64,000 nt of DNA from JAHEEL01 sp963785245 (GCA_963785245.1 CAWAUO010000001.1:248001-312000); one strand, 5' to 3'. Shown: positions 41,257 to 50,694, numbered from the stretch's first letter. The notes: generated by a model not told the origin, from the letters alone. Made by a program: numbers and translations.

Positions 41257-42096
41257 ATGTCCATCAAGTCCACGTCCGCCTCAGTCGTGTTCCTCGTCGT
41301 CGCAGCGATCATCACCGTGATCGGAGTCACCGGTGCGACCGTGGCCGCATCGAGCGACGAGGCAGCCGCCACGACCCTCGCAGCGGTGCCGACCCAGTCG
41401 CCGAGTGTGGCGGCGACTGGAGTGGGCCTGAGCGATGCGGAAGCCGACGGGATCCTCTTCATGCGGGAAGAAGAGAAGCTCGCCAGGGATGTGTACCACG
41501 GTCTCGGCGATCTATGGGACCTGAGGATCTTCGAGAACATCGCTGCGTCCGAACAGCGACACATGGACGCGATCCTTGGGCTCATCGAAACCTACGGTCT
41601 CGAGGACCCGCAGACCGCTGGAATGGTCGGAGTCTTCGCGAACGACGACCTGCAGACGCTCTACGACGGTCTCATGACCATGGGCGCCGAGTCCGTGGAG
41701 GCGGCCCTTGAGGTCGGAGCCACCGTCGAGGAAGTCGACATCGCGGACCTGGAGGACTACCTGGGGGAGACGGCGGCTGACGACATCACGAGGGTCTATC
41801 AGAACCTGCTGCGCGGCTCGTCCAACCATCTCCGAGCGTTTGTGTCGCAACTCGAAGCCGCAGGCATCGATCGCGAGGCGACCGTGCTCGACCCGGCGCT
41901 CTACGAGTCGATCGTGAGTTCCGACACCGAGCGGGGGAACGGCGGCACGGCCCAGCACGGTGGCAACACTGAGTCAGGATCCGGTAGGCACGGCGATGGC
42001 ACCGGTGGCCAACGTGGACCCGGTCGCGGTCGGGGTCAGGGCCAAGGTGGTGGGCGCGGTCAGGGCGGCGGAGGATCATGGGGTGGTACGGGATGA
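41257..42096 (+). CDS. Exported DUF2202 ferritin-like protein with Gly-rich tail
   Basis: 279 aa, ATG at 41257 after GGGAG. N-terminal membrane or signal segment ASVVFLVVAAIITVIGVTG, a Thr/Ala linker, then the DUF2202 domain (about 70-220): LFMREEEKLARDVYHGLGDL, WDLRIFENIAASEQRHMDAI, with the Glu/His positions of a ferritin-like diiron site. The last 50 residues are Gly/Arg/Gln repeats (GRGRGQGQGGGRGQGGGGSW), a low-complexity region. Probably exported; metal-dependent role is inferred from the family. Confidence 0.88.
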   Translation: MSIKSTSASVVFLVVAAIITVIGVTGATVAASSDEAAATTLAAVPTQSPSVAATGVGLSDAEADGILFMREEEKLARDVYHGLGDLWDLRIFENIAASEQRHMDAILGLIETYGLEDPQTAGMVGVFANDDLQTLYDGLMTMGAESVEAALEVGATVEEVDIADLEDYLGETAADDITRVYQNLLRGSSNHLRAFVSQLEAAGIDREATVLDPALYESIVSSDTERGNGGTAQHGGNTESGSGRHGDGTGGQRGPGRGRGQGQGGGRGQGGGGSWGGTG

Positions 42097-42112
42097 GCCC
42101 TCGCTCAGGTGT

Positions 42113-42940
42113 TCAGAGTGCCAAAGCGACGATCGCTCCGACGGCGAGCGCAACCCCAGCAGTCTGAACCGCGTTCGGTCGCTCACGCAGGATGACGATG
42201 GCGGCCACGGCCGTGACCACCGGGTAGAGCGAAGACAAGACGGCGTTCACTCCGAGCGGACCGGTCTGGATCGCGAGTGCGATCGCGATGGTGGCGGACA
42301 TGTCGAGTCCACCGATGGCACCGAGGAGCCCCAGATCGCGCCCCATGGGAGGGGCGAGGGCCTTCGCCGCGAACGCAAGGAGGAACGCCAACGGTATCGA
42401 CGCCGCTCTGGCACCGGCGAGCGGCCACAGGCCCGACTCGCTCGATGCCTGACTCAGTGCAATGAAGAAGAGTCCGAAGAGCGCTCCGGCAGCGACCGCC
42501 TGACCGACGATGCGCGGACTGGCGTCGCTCGTACCCCGCTGCATTCCCACGAGGAGTACAGCCGCGACACCGAGGGCAACGCCGAGCCATTGGCGGCTCG
42601 TGAGCGTTGAGCCCTGGGAAAGGTCGAAGAGCACCGGAACGATGGCCGACGTTGCACCCGAAATGGGGGCCACGACCGACATCGTCCCGGCGGCGAGTGT
42701 GGCGTAGAGGATCATCAATCCAGCGAGACCGGCGATCCCGGCGAGGGCACCCCAGAGAACGTCTGCGGCGGTGACGTGGTCCGCCGGAACGATGAACAGG
42801 CCGATGATCAACAACGATGCACCGATGAGCATCGACCACGCCGTGACCGTCCACACGGCAATGCGTTTCGCGACGAATCCGCCGGTGAAATCGGCAAGAC
42901 CGTAGAACGCGGCGGAAGCGACGGCGAGGAGCTGGCTCAT
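42113..42940 (-). CDS. EamA/DMT-family transporter
   Basis: 275 aa, ten helices in two EamA repeats: SAAFYGLADFTGGFVAKRIA starts repeat 1, GQAVAAGALFGLFFIALSQA starts repeat 2, and each ends with a Pro/Val helix (MSVVAPISGATSAIVPVLFD; GVNAVLSSLYPVVTAVAAIV). Exports or imports small metabolites, substrate not predictable. ATG at 42940 is used; an upstream in-frame start at 43018 would add a charged 26-residue stretch in the divergent promoter. Convergent with the DUF2202 gene (16 bp). Confidence 0.9.
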   Translation of the reverse strand: MSQLLAVASAAFYGLADFTGGFVAKRIAVWTVTAWSMLIGASLLIIGLFIVPADHVTAADVLWGALAGIAGLAGLMILYATLAAGTMSVVAPISGATSAIVPVLFDLSQGSTLTSRQWLGVALGVAAVLLVGMQRGTSDASPRIVGQAVAAGALFGLFFIALSQASSESGLWPLAGARAASIPLAFLLAFAAKALAPPMGRDLGLLGAIGGLDMSATIAIALAIQTGPLGVNAVLSSLYPVVTAVAAIVILRERPNAVQTAGVALAVGAIVALAL

Positions 42941-43047
42941 GGAATCACGGATCGTACCGGTGGGCTCACCGCGGCGGTTCCCATTGGGAGCGGCCCGGTC
43001 GATCGATACCCGTCGCACCAGCGTCGGCCTTCGCCTACGGTTGTCGC

Positions 43048-45075
43048 ATGCCTAATCGCCTCTCCGAATCAACGTCGCCGTACCTGCTGCAGCACCAAGA
43101 GAATCCAGTTGACTGGTGGGAGTGGGGGAGTGACGCCTTCGATGAGGCGCGCCGACGGGACGTGCCGGTCCTGCTGTCTGTCGGCTACTCGGCCTGCCAC
43201 TGGTGCCATGTCATGGCCCACGAGTCATTTGAAGACGACGAGACGGCGCTCGTCCTCAACGAGCGGTTCGTCAGCATCAAGGTCGACCGGGAGGAACGGC
43301 CCGACGTCGACCGCATCTACATGGACGCCGTAACCGCCACCACCGGGCATGGCGGTTGGCCGATGACCGTGTTCCTGACCCCGGACGCCAAGCCGTTCTA
43401 CGCCGGAACCTACTTCCCGAAGGAGCGACGCCAGGGCATGCCCTCGTTCCTCGAAGTGTGCGCGGCGATCGATGCCGCGTGGAATGAGCAACGCGACGAC
43501 ATGATCGGCCGGTCGGAGGAGATCACCCGGGTTCTCGCATCGCAGTCGACCGCATCGTCGATGCTGCCGTCTGAAGGCGCCCTCGAGACCGCAGTCGATG
43601 CCATCGCCTCGACCTTCGACGCGAGGTTCGGCGGCTTCGGCCGCTCGCCGAAGTTCCCGCAGGCATCGACCCTCGAATATCTGCTCCGATTCGCTGTGCT
43701 ACGTCCGGAGAGCGATCGAGCGGCGGCGGCGCTCTCAATGGTTGCGACGACCCTCGATCACCTTTCACACGGGGGGATCTACGACCACCTTGACGGGGGG
43801 TTCGCGCGCTACTCAGTCGACGAACGGTGGCTCGTGCCGCACTTCGAGAAGATGCTCTACGACAACGCCCTCCTCGCCCGTCTGTATGTGCGGGCGTGGC
43901 AGGTCACCGGAGAACCGTGGATGCTGGAGACCGCGCGCCAAACGCTCGACTACCTCGCTCGCGACATGCTGGACCCGTCCGGAGGTCTCCACGCCGCAGA
44001 GGATGCAGACGCCGCCGGTGTGGAGGGTTCGTTCGCCGTCTGGACCTGGGGTGAATTCGCAGATGTGGTCGGCGATGACCTTGAGCTTGCTCGGACGATC
44101 TACGGAGCCACTCCCGCCGGCAACTTCGAAGGGGCGAACATTCTTCACCGGCCGCAGCGGCTCTCGGATCTCGCGGCTGAATCGGACAGAGCCAAGGAGG
44201 CATTGCTGGCGGCGCAAGGGCGCATCAATGAGCGACTCCGAGAGCGACGGAACGGCCGTGTCCGACCGGAGCGAGACGACAAGGTCGTCACCGCATGGAA
44301 CGGCCTCGCCCTCCGGGCGTTTGCCGAAGCCGGCGCCGTCCTCGGAAGCGAAGCGTATCTGGACGTCGCGCGGGGGATTGCCGGCTTCATCACCGAGATT
44401 GCGATGAGAGACGGGCGCCTGTTGCGATCCTGGCGGCACGGTAGGAACGGGCCGATCGGCTTCTGCGACGACTACGCGGCGGCCGCCCTCGGTCTCTTCG
44501 CCCTCTATCAGGCAACGGGCGACGAACGCTGGTATCGGAGCGCCGAAGAGCTGACGAGGACCATGGTGTCGCTGTTCTCAGATGAAGACGGAGGGTTCTT
44601 CGCCTCCGCTTCGGATGGTGAAGCGCTCATCGCGCGACTGAAGAACACGCACGACAACCCGACGCCGTCCGACAATGCCCTGGCCGCCGAGGCGATTGCC
44701 ACGCTCGCGGCGTACACCGGCGACCCGGAGCTCGACGGGATGCTCGAGCGAACCATCCGGTCGATCGGCCCGAGCCTGCCCGCTCAACCGTGGGCACACG
44801 GCAGCCTGCTTGGCGTGTGGCTTGCCGCTCCCATGCGCGAGGTCGCCGTTATTGGGCCTGCTGCCGACCGACGGCCGCTCTTCGACGTCGTCTGGAACCG
44901 ATTCCGGCCGGACACGGTCCTCGCCGTGGGCGACGGCACGAAGTCCGATGTGCCGCTCCTGGCTGACCGGTCCCCCGGAGCGACGGGCGCTCGCTCCTTC
45001 GTCTGCCGCAACTTCGTGTGTGACCTCCCCACGGATACTCCGGAGGGATTGCGGAGTCAGCTCGGCGACGGCTGA
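43048..45075 (+). CDS. DUF255 thioredoxin-domain protein (YyaL/SPATA20 family)
   Basis: 675 aa. The N-terminal thioredoxin-like domain (about 1-170) starts LSESTSPYLLQHQENPVDWW and has the CxxC-type motif SACHWCHVMAHESFED. A long (alpha/alpha)6-barrel-like region follows (about 190-600), with HGGIYDHLDGGFARYSVDER and VPHFEKMLYDNALLARLYVR and the late ERLRERRNGRVRPERDDKVV-TAWNGL, all family hallmarks. Function poorly known (redox or sugar epimerase-like). Its 3' end overlaps the convergent CNNM gene by 19 bp. Confidence 0.95.
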   Translation: MPNRLSESTSPYLLQHQENPVDWWEWGSDAFDEARRRDVPVLLSVGYSACHWCHVMAHESFEDDETALVLNERFVSIKVDREERPDVDRIYMDAVTATTGHGGWPMTVFLTPDAKPFYAGTYFPKERRQGMPSFLEVCAAIDAAWNEQRDDMIGRSEEITRVLASQSTASSMLPSEGALETAVDAIASTFDARFGGFGRSPKFPQASTLEYLLRFAVLRPESDRAAAALSMVATTLDHLSHGGIYDHLDGGFARYSVDERWLVPHFEKMLYDNALLARLYVRAWQVTGEPWMLETARQTLDYLARDMLDPSGGLHAAEDADAAGVEGSFAVWTWGEFADVVGDDLELARTIYGATPAGNFEGANILHRPQRLSDLAAESDRAKEALLAAQGRINERLRERRNGRVRPERDDKVVTAWNGLALRAFAEAGAVLGSEAYLDVARGIAGFITEIAMRDGRLLRSWRHGRNGPIGFCDDYAAAALGLFALYQATGDERWYRSAEELTRTMVSLFSDEDGGFFASASDGEALIARLKNTHDNPTPSDNALAAEAIATLAAYTGDPELDGMLERTIRSIGPSLPAQPWAHGSLLGVWLAAPMREVAVIGPAADRRPLFDVVWNRFRPDTVLAVGDGTKSDVPLLADRSPGATGARSFVCRNFVCDLPTDTPEGLRSQLGDG

Positions 45076-46313
45076 TCGGTGAGCACAGCCTCGACGATGG
45101 CCACCCGTTGAGGGGCCGCGTCGAGAATCCTGATTGAGAGACCGTCGAACGCGAATACCTCTCCAGCGTTCGGTATGCGGCCGGCAACGCCGATCACGAG
45201 GCCTCCCACCGTGAGCCAATCACCGTCCGGGAGCACCACGTCGGTTGCTGCCTCGAGATCTTCGACGTCAGCGGCTGCATCGACGCGCCACCGGCCATGC
45301 CCCATCGGCCGGATGAGCGGCCGCAGATCTTCCCCTTCGTCGGAGACCCGCCCGACTAATTCACCGACCACGTCCTCGATCGTGACGATCCCGGCAGTCC
45401 CTCCGTGTTCGTCGACGGCGAGCGCAAGGTGGATGCCAGTGGTCTGCATCTCCGAGAGCAGCTCGACGACTCGTTTCGTCTCGGGGACGGCGAGTTCCCG
45501 CGTCGCAACCGACAACACGTTCGCCGCGGGGGAGCCGGTGATGGCTGCGGCCAGGTCCTGGAGCCGCACGACGCCGCGAATGTCGTCAAGGTCCTCACCG
45601 TAGATGGGGAGCCTGCGGTGACCGCTGTGGATCGCGACATCGAGCGCTTCGGCGATCGTGGCGTTGAGGCTGACGGCCACAATCTCCGTCCTGGGAGTGA
45701 GGATTTCGTCGACCGTCCGGTCTCCCATTTCGAACACCCGCTCCATCAACTCCCGGTCCGTCTCCTCGATCGAGCCTTCGACCGCCGCGTGTGAGGCCAA
45801 CCGTCTGAGTTCGTCCTCGGTGACGGTGGTCGAGGCGGCGATGCCCGATCCCGGCGCCTGGAGGTCGGCGAACCACACGAGGACCGAGACCACCGGACGG
45901 AGCAACCATGCCAGGGCGGCGAGGAGCGGCGTCGTCGCCCTGGCCACCTGATAGGGATGGCGAACGGCGTACGTCTTCGGGATGGCTTCGGCGTAGACGA
46001 ACAGGACCACCGTCAACGCGATCGATGCGATGGTTACGCCGAGGTTTCCGAAGTGGCGTCCGGAGAGCATCCCGGTGACCGTCGCGGCTCCGATCTGGAC
46101 GAGGAGCACGACCAGCAGCACCGTATTGAGGACTCTCGGCAGGTCGTCGAGGAGTTGGAGAAGCCGGGCCGAGCGTCGATCTCCTTCGGTCGCGGCGACC
46201 TCGACGCGTACCCGCTGGACCCTCAGCAAAGCGGCTTCGGAAGCGCCGAGCACGAATGCCGCGATCAGGAGTCCTGCGAGAACCAGCAACAGTGCAAGAT
46301 CGGTTCCATCCAT
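45057..46313 (-). CDS. CNNM/CorC-type hemolysin-family membrane protein
   Basis: 418 aa from ATG at 46313 (in-frame ATG at 46331 possible). N-terminal CNNM/DUF21 transmembrane domain (about 1-150): LLIAAFVLGASEAALLRVQR, VLFVYAEAIPKTYAVRHPYQ. A CBS pair (about 195-320): DEILTPRTEIVAVSLNATIA, GHRRLPIYGEDLDDIRGVVR, HLALAVDEHGGTAGIVTIED. A CorC/HlyC C-terminal domain follows (about 340-418). Likely Mg2+ or Na+-coupled metal efflux or resistance. Confidence 0.93.
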   Translation of the reverse strand: MDGTDLALLLVLAGLLIAAFVLGASEAALLRVQRVRVEVAATEGDRRSARLLQLLDDLPRVLNTVLLVVLLVQIGAATVTGMLSGRHFGNLGVTIASIALTVVLFVYAEAIPKTYAVRHPYQVARATTPLLAALAWLLRPVVSVLVWFADLQAPGSGIAASTTVTEDELRRLASHAAVEGSIEETDRELMERVFEMGDRTVDEILTPRTEIVAVSLNATIAEALDVAIHSGHRRLPIYGEDLDDIRGVVRLQDLAAAITGSPAANVLSVATRELAVPETKRVVELLSEMQTTGIHLALAVDEHGGTAGIVTIEDVVGELVGRVSDEGEDLRPLIRPMGHGRWRVDAAADVEDLEAATDVVLPDGDWLTVGGLVIGVAGRIPNAGEVFAFDGLSIRILDAAPQRVAIVEAVLTDQPSPS

Positions 46314-46461
46314 GCCCCAAGTCTCGCGCATTCTGTCGACCAGGTCGCCGCGATCAGTCTTGCCCGACTCGCGGCCCCTCCATTTCTCGCTGTCAGAGGA
46401 AGGTGGCGTCTGCCCTCCGGGCCGGTTGCAGAAGGGTCTCTCGTATTCGGAGAGGTCGAGA

Positions 46462-46512
46462 GACCCCCTCCGTCGCCTTGAGGGCGACACCCCCCCTGAG
46501 GGGAGGAATCCG
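46462..46512. repeat. Dispersed REP-like intergenic repeat, copy 2
   Basis: Inverted relative to copy 1: contains GAGACCCCCTCCGTCGCC and CCCCCCCTGAGGGGAGG. Its reverse complement shares CCCCTCA, GGGG and CGGAGGG with the copy at 8119-8161. It lies in the 270-bp divergent spacer between the CNNM and DASS transporter genes. Confidence 0.5.
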
Positions 46513-46587
46513 ACTGGAGACCTTCAATCAACGCCTTGCGACCCCGCCCTCCTAGCATCCGAACTGAACCTCAGGAGTCCTCCCTTC

Positions 46588-47997
46588 ATGACCACTCTCG
46601 GTGCGCGCTCGCTCACGAAAGCGATCAGGCCAGTCGGCATTGTCGTCGCCGTTGTCGCACTGGTCTTGCCCTGGTTCGTCGACTTCCCCGGCCTCAGCGA
46701 CGTCGGCTCCCGGATGTTCGGAATCTTCCTCATGGCCATCGTGCTGTGGGTGACCGAGGCGATCCCGCTGCACGCAACGGCGGCGCTGATCGTGCTGCTC
46801 GAGATCCTGTTGATCAGCGACAAGGCGTTCGGGAGCGAATCGATTCCGGATGCGCCGTCCTATTCCACCTTCTTCGCCGCGTTCGCGAGTCCGGTGATCA
46901 TGCTATTCCTCGGCGGATTCTTCCTCGCAGAGACTGCTGCGAAATTCGACTTCGACAAGTACCTCGCGAAGGTGATGCTGCGGCCCTTTGGCACCTCGCC
47001 CCGGTTGATCATGCTCGGGCTCATGGTGATCACCGCGGGACTCTCGATGTTCATGTCGAACACGGCCACCACTGCAACGCTGATGGCCGTAGTGATCCCC
47101 GTGGTTGCCGGACTCCCGGCAGGGGATCGGCTGAAGACCGGCCTGGCGCTCTCGATTCCGATCGCGGCAAACATCGGGGGGATGGGTACGCCCGTTGGCA
47201 CCCCGCCAAACGCCATCGCGGTGGGATCCCTCGCAGATGCCGGCTACAACGTCAGCTTCCTGCAGTGGATGATCGTTTCGGTGCCGATCATGCTCGTTCT
47301 GCTCTTCGGTGCGTGGTGGCTCCTCGGCCGCTTCTACCGCGGGAGTTCCGACCGGATCGACATCGATATCGAGGCCACCTTCGATCGATCCAGGCCGGCG
47401 ATGATCTTCTACGGGACCTTCGCCGTCACCGTCCTGCTCTGGCTCACCGAACCCATCCACGGCATCAGCTCCAGTATTGTGGGATTCCTGCCGGTCGTCG
47501 TCCTCCTCGCGACCCGGGTCTTCACAACGCGTGACATGCAACACATCCAATGGAACGTCCTCTGGTTGGTCGCCGGCGGCATCGCTCTCGGAATCGGCGT
47601 CGGGACATCCGGCCTGGATGACTGGCTCGTCAGCCGCATCAACTGGGATGTGATTGATCCCGCCATGATCATCGTCGTGCTTGCCCTGATCGCTGTTGCC
47701 CTCAGCACCGTCATATCGAACAGCGCCGCGACCAATCTGCTCATGCCGATCGGGCTGAGCCTTGCCATCTCGGGAGGTCTCGGACTGAGTCCGATCCTGG
47801 TCGCGTTCTTCATAGCGATCGCCGCTTCGTCGGCGATGGCGCTCCCGGTCAGCACGCCTCCGAACGCCATCGCGTACAGCACCGGCGCGGTGACCACGAA
47901 GAACATGGCGTCGATCGGCATCGCCGTCGGTGCCGCATCCCTTGTCCTGTTCTTCCTGGTCGCACCGACCATCTGGAGCATCCTGGGGGTGTCATGA
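46588..47997 (+). CDS. DASS/SLC13-family sodium-coupled anion symporter
   Basis: 469 aa, 12-13 helices, ATG at 46588 after AGGAG. DASS motifs: MFGIFLMAIVLWVTEAIPLH, the first SNT motif in MFMSNTATTATLMAVVIPV, ANIGGMGTPVGTPPNAIAVG, and the second repeat ALSTVISNSAATNLLMPIGL with MALPVSTPPNAIAYSTGAV. Takes up dicarboxylates or sulfate with Na+. Its stop overlaps the next start (ATGA), coupling it to a sensor kinase. Confidence 0.93.
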   Translation: MTTLGARSLTKAIRPVGIVVAVVALVLPWFVDFPGLSDVGSRMFGIFLMAIVLWVTEAIPLHATAALIVLLEILLISDKAFGSESIPDAPSYSTFFAAFASPVIMLFLGGFFLAETAAKFDFDKYLAKVMLRPFGTSPRLIMLGLMVITAGLSMFMSNTATTATLMAVVIPVVAGLPAGDRLKTGLALSIPIAANIGGMGTPVGTPPNAIAVGSLADAGYNVSFLQWMIVSVPIMLVLLFGAWWLLGRFYRGSSDRIDIDIEATFDRSRPAMIFYGTFAVTVLLWLTEPIHGISSSIVGFLPVVVLLATRVFTTRDMQHIQWNVLWLVAGGIALGIGVGTSGLDDWLVSRINWDVIDPAMIIVVLALIAVALSTVISNSAATNLLMPIGLSLAISGGLGLSPILVAFFIAIAASSAMALPVSTPPNAIAYSTGAVTTKNMASIGIAVGAASLVLFFLVAPTIWSILGVS

Positions 47998-49475
47998 CAG
48001 GCGACGCAGCGGAAACATTCATCGCCGACCGGTCCCTCTCCGATGAGCGGGTCGAGGAAGCACTGATCGCCGAGATCGACCGGGTGCTCGGTCGTCCGGA
48101 GCGGCGGTCGTTCGCACCGGGCGAACGGATCGTTCGGGCGGATCGAGAACTCACCGAGATCATCATCATCGCCGACGGCAAGGTGCGGCTCTCACGCTCC
48201 GAGGACGGCGAGCGCAAGACATTCCACATTCGGACCGCTGGGCGCATCATCGGCCTCATCGCCCTGACCCTTGGGACCTCGGCGTTCTTCGATGTGGTCG
48301 CTGAAACCGAAGTCACCGCAATCCCCGTCTCCTACGCGGATCTCAATCGCGCACTGACCTCGAGCCCACCGCTCGCCGGTCACTTCACGACCGTGCTCCT
48401 CCGATCCTTCGCACGCAGGGCCGTCCGTGCTGTCGAGCAGCACAACGAGATCGACGACTTGAACTCGACGCTCGAGTCAGAACGCGATCGGTTGCGGGAG
48501 ACGCTGAGCGAACTCGCCGCCACGCAGACGCACCTCGTCGAGTCCGAGAAGCTGGCAACGCTTGGCGAACTCGCTGCCGGTATCGGGCACGAACTGAACA
48601 ACCCGGTCGCTGCCATCGTACGCGCCGTGGACTTCCTCGAGGAGGACGTGGAGAGCCTCCTCGAGGAGCGGCACGGTGAGGACGGAGCCGCGGCGTATCT
48701 CCATGCGGGGATCGACAGCCGACCCCTGCCGACGGCCGAGGAACGCCGCAGGCGTGGTGAGTTCGAGAAGTCCGGTCTGAGCTCGGGGATCGCCCGCCGG
48801 CTCGTCAAGGTTGGCGTTGCGTCGCCCGAGGAGTATCGGGAACGCTTCGGTGGGCTCGATGACTCGGAGGCGGCTGCTCAGCTTGACGACATCGAACGGT
48901 TCTACGACCTTGGCCTCGCCCTCCGCAATATTGGCTCGTCGGCTGGCAGGATCGCTGATCTCGTTGGAAGCCTCCGCACGTATGCCCGATCGGGCCAGGA
49001 ACTCAGCACGAACATCGACCTCAATCACGGCCTGGAGGACACGCTCGTTCTTCTCGGACACCGATCCCACGGGGTCGCCGTCGAACGCGACTACGGGGAG
49101 CTGCCACCCATCGAGGGCTCCCCGGGCAAGCTCAACCAGGTGTGGACGAACCTGATCGTCAATGCCCTCCAGGCGCTCGATGGGTCGGGATCGTTGACGA
49201 TACGAACCGATGCCCCCGAGAACGGGCACGTTCGCGTCCAGGTGATCGACTCCGGTCCGGGTATCGCCGCCGAGCATCTCGCGAAGGTCTTCGACCTCCG
49301 CTTCACAACCCGGGAGGGCCGCGTCGAGTTCGGCCTCGGCCTCGGTCTTCGCATCTGTCAAGACATCGTCGCGCAACATGACGGGACGATCGACGTTGAG
49401 TCACAACCAGGCCGGACCTGCTTCACCGTGATTCTCCCAACAACACAACCCGAGCATTCCGGAGGAGTGGCATGA
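47994..49475 (+). CDS. Soluble sensor histidine kinase with N-terminal cNMP-binding domain
   Basis: 493 aa, no membrane segment. Residues about 20-135 are a cyclic nucleotide-binding (CRP-like) fold: RSFAPGERIVRADRELTEII, IIADGKVRLSRSEDGERKTF. A coiled coil (about 150-190) leads to the H-box in GIGHELNNPVAAIVRAVDF (His about 200). About 100 residues of helical insert separate it from the ATPase: N box NQVWTNLIVNALQAL, G1 DSGPGIA, G2 GLGLGLRICQ. It shares 4-nt overlaps with both neighbours. Probably phosphorylates the adjacent response regulator. Signal unknown. Confidence 0.9.
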   Translation: MTGDAAETFIADRSLSDERVEEALIAEIDRVLGRPERRSFAPGERIVRADRELTEIIIIADGKVRLSRSEDGERKTFHIRTAGRIIGLIALTLGTSAFFDVVAETEVTAIPVSYADLNRALTSSPPLAGHFTTVLLRSFARRAVRAVEQHNEIDDLNSTLESERDRLRETLSELAATQTHLVESEKLATLGELAAGIGHELNNPVAAIVRAVDFLEEDVESLLEERHGEDGAAAYLHAGIDSRPLPTAEERRRRGEFEKSGLSSGIARRLVKVGVASPEEYRERFGGLDDSEAAAQLDDIERFYDLGLALRNIGSSAGRIADLVGSLRTYARSGQELSTNIDLNHGLEDTLVLLGHRSHGVAVERDYGELPPIEGSPGKLNQVWTNLIVNALQALDGSGSLTIRTDAPENGHVRVQVIDSGPGIAAEHLAKVFDLRFTTREGRVEFGLGLGLRICQDIVAQHDGTIDVESQPGRTCFTVILPTTQPEHSGGVA

Positions 49476-49963
49476 CCGAACTCGCGATCCTCATTGTCGA
49501 GGATGAGCCCGAGGTACGCGACGCGTTGATTCGTGACATCGAACCCTTCGAAGGACAGTTCCGAATCGAGGCGGCCGAAGACGTGGACGATGCCCACGCG
49601 GCGTTGCAGAGCCTCGACGACGCTGGACAGCGGGTGGCGCTCGTCCTCTGTGATCACCTGCTGCCCGGGGTTCACGGGGTGGATTTCCTCATCGAACTCA
49701 ACGAGGACAAGAAGACGAATCCGGCGCGCAAGGTGCTCGTCACCGGTCAGGCTGGGCTCGAAGATACGATTCGCGCGGTCAACGACGCCGATCTCGATCA
49801 CTACATCGCGAAGCCGTGGGAGGAAGCCGATCTGCAGCACATCGTCCGTGAGCAACTCACGGAGTACGTGTCGAGATGGGTCGACGACCTCCTCCCGTAT
49901 GTCCCGATCCTCAACGGTGCAAAGCTGATGGCCATCGTCGCCGCACGAGGCTACGACCGCTGA
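49472..49963 (+). CDS. Single-domain response regulator with short C-terminal extension
   Basis: 163 aa. Receiver domain: acidic pair in LIVEDEPEVRD, phosphoacceptor Asp in LVLCDHLLPGVHGVDF (about 56), switch Thr in VLVTGQAG and Lys in YIAKPWEEADL. After about residue 130 there is only a short helical extension (VSRWVDDLLPYVPILNGAKL), no DNA-binding or enzymatic output domain. Coupled to the kinase by ATGA overlap; probably works by protein-protein contact, possibly with the transporter. Confidence 0.92.
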   Translation: MTELAILIVEDEPEVRDALIRDIEPFEGQFRIEAAEDVDDAHAALQSLDDAGQRVALVLCDHLLPGVHGVDFLIELNEDKKTNPARKVLVTGQAGLEDTIRAVNDADLDHYIAKPWEEADLQHIVREQLTEYVSRWVDDLLPYVPILNGAKLMAIVAARGYDR

Positions 49964-49980
49964 CGAGTCCCCAATTCTGG

Positions 49981-50050
49981 CCTCTCCCACGGAGTGGGGG
50001 AGGCGCGAGCACCGACCGCCGGGCCGGAGCGCAGCGGAGGGGGCTCTGGG
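49981..50050. repeat. Dispersed REP-like intergenic repeat, copy 3
   Basis: CTCTCCCACGGAGTGGGGGAGG then GCGCGAGC and GGAGCGCAGCGGAGGGGGCTCTG; imperfect palindrome with the same AGCGCAGC and GGAGGG elements as copy 1. Between the response regulator and the convergent Lrp gene, where it could act as a bidirectional terminator. Confidence 0.5.
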
Positions 50051-50088
50051 AGTCGGCAGGTGACGATGAGACCTACGCGGCTACTCCG

Positions 50089-50562
50089 CTACGCGTCGCG
50101 CGTGAGGTCAGGCAGCGTCCCCTTCGCGATGTGTTCGAAGATCAGGGCAGTCTCGATATGGTCGACTTCTCTCATCGTGGTGAAGCCACTCACCGCCAGA
50201 TCTCGCAAGTGGTCGGCGTCGCGGACGACGACGTGGGCGAGGAAGTCGTTCGGTCCGGTCACGTGGGAGATGCTGATCACCTCGGGCATCGAAGCGGCGT
50301 GCCGGCGGAACGCGTCAACCTCTTCGGCCGCGTGGCGGCGGAGGCGGACGGCGATCATGGCTTGAAGGCCGATGCCGAGCGCGCCCGGTTCGACCGTGGT
50401 GTGGAACCCGGTGAAGACCCCGTCGGCCTCGAGACGGCGCATTCGCTCTGAGCAGGTCGATGGGGCAATCCCCACTCGGGCGGCGAGTTCCTTGTTGGAG
50501 AGCCGCGCATTCTCCTGAAGGATCGCAATGATTGCGTGATCCGTACGGTCGAGCGTCGACAT
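50089..50562 (-). CDS. Lrp/AsnC-family transcriptional regulator
   Basis: 157 aa from ATG at 50562. N-terminal HTH: MSTLDRTDHAIIAILQENAR, LSNKELAARVGIAPSTCSER, MRRLEADGVFTGFHTTVEP. C-terminal RAM ligand-binding domain (about 65-150): IAVRLRRHAAEEVDAFRRHA, VTGPNDFLAHVVVRDADHLR. Divergent from the PLP-enzyme genes with a 132-bp shared promoter region, so it likely senses an amino acid and controls their degradation. Confidence 0.95.
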   Translation of the reverse strand: MSTLDRTDHAIIAILQENARLSNKELAARVGIAPSTCSERMRRLEADGVFTGFHTTVEPGALGIGLQAMIAVRLRRHAAEEVDAFRRHAASMPEVISISHVTGPNDFLAHVVVRDADHLRDLAVSGFTTMREVDHIETALIFEHIAKGTLPDLTRDA

Positions 50563-50694
50563 TCCTGCCTTTCGACGAATTCTCTGCGGGCTGAGTGGCC
50601 AGCAGGGGAAGGATACCCCACAATGGGGCCACAGGTAGGCGGTCCGTACGGAGAAGTCTCCGTATCGACGTACAGCGCACGGAAGGAAGACACG

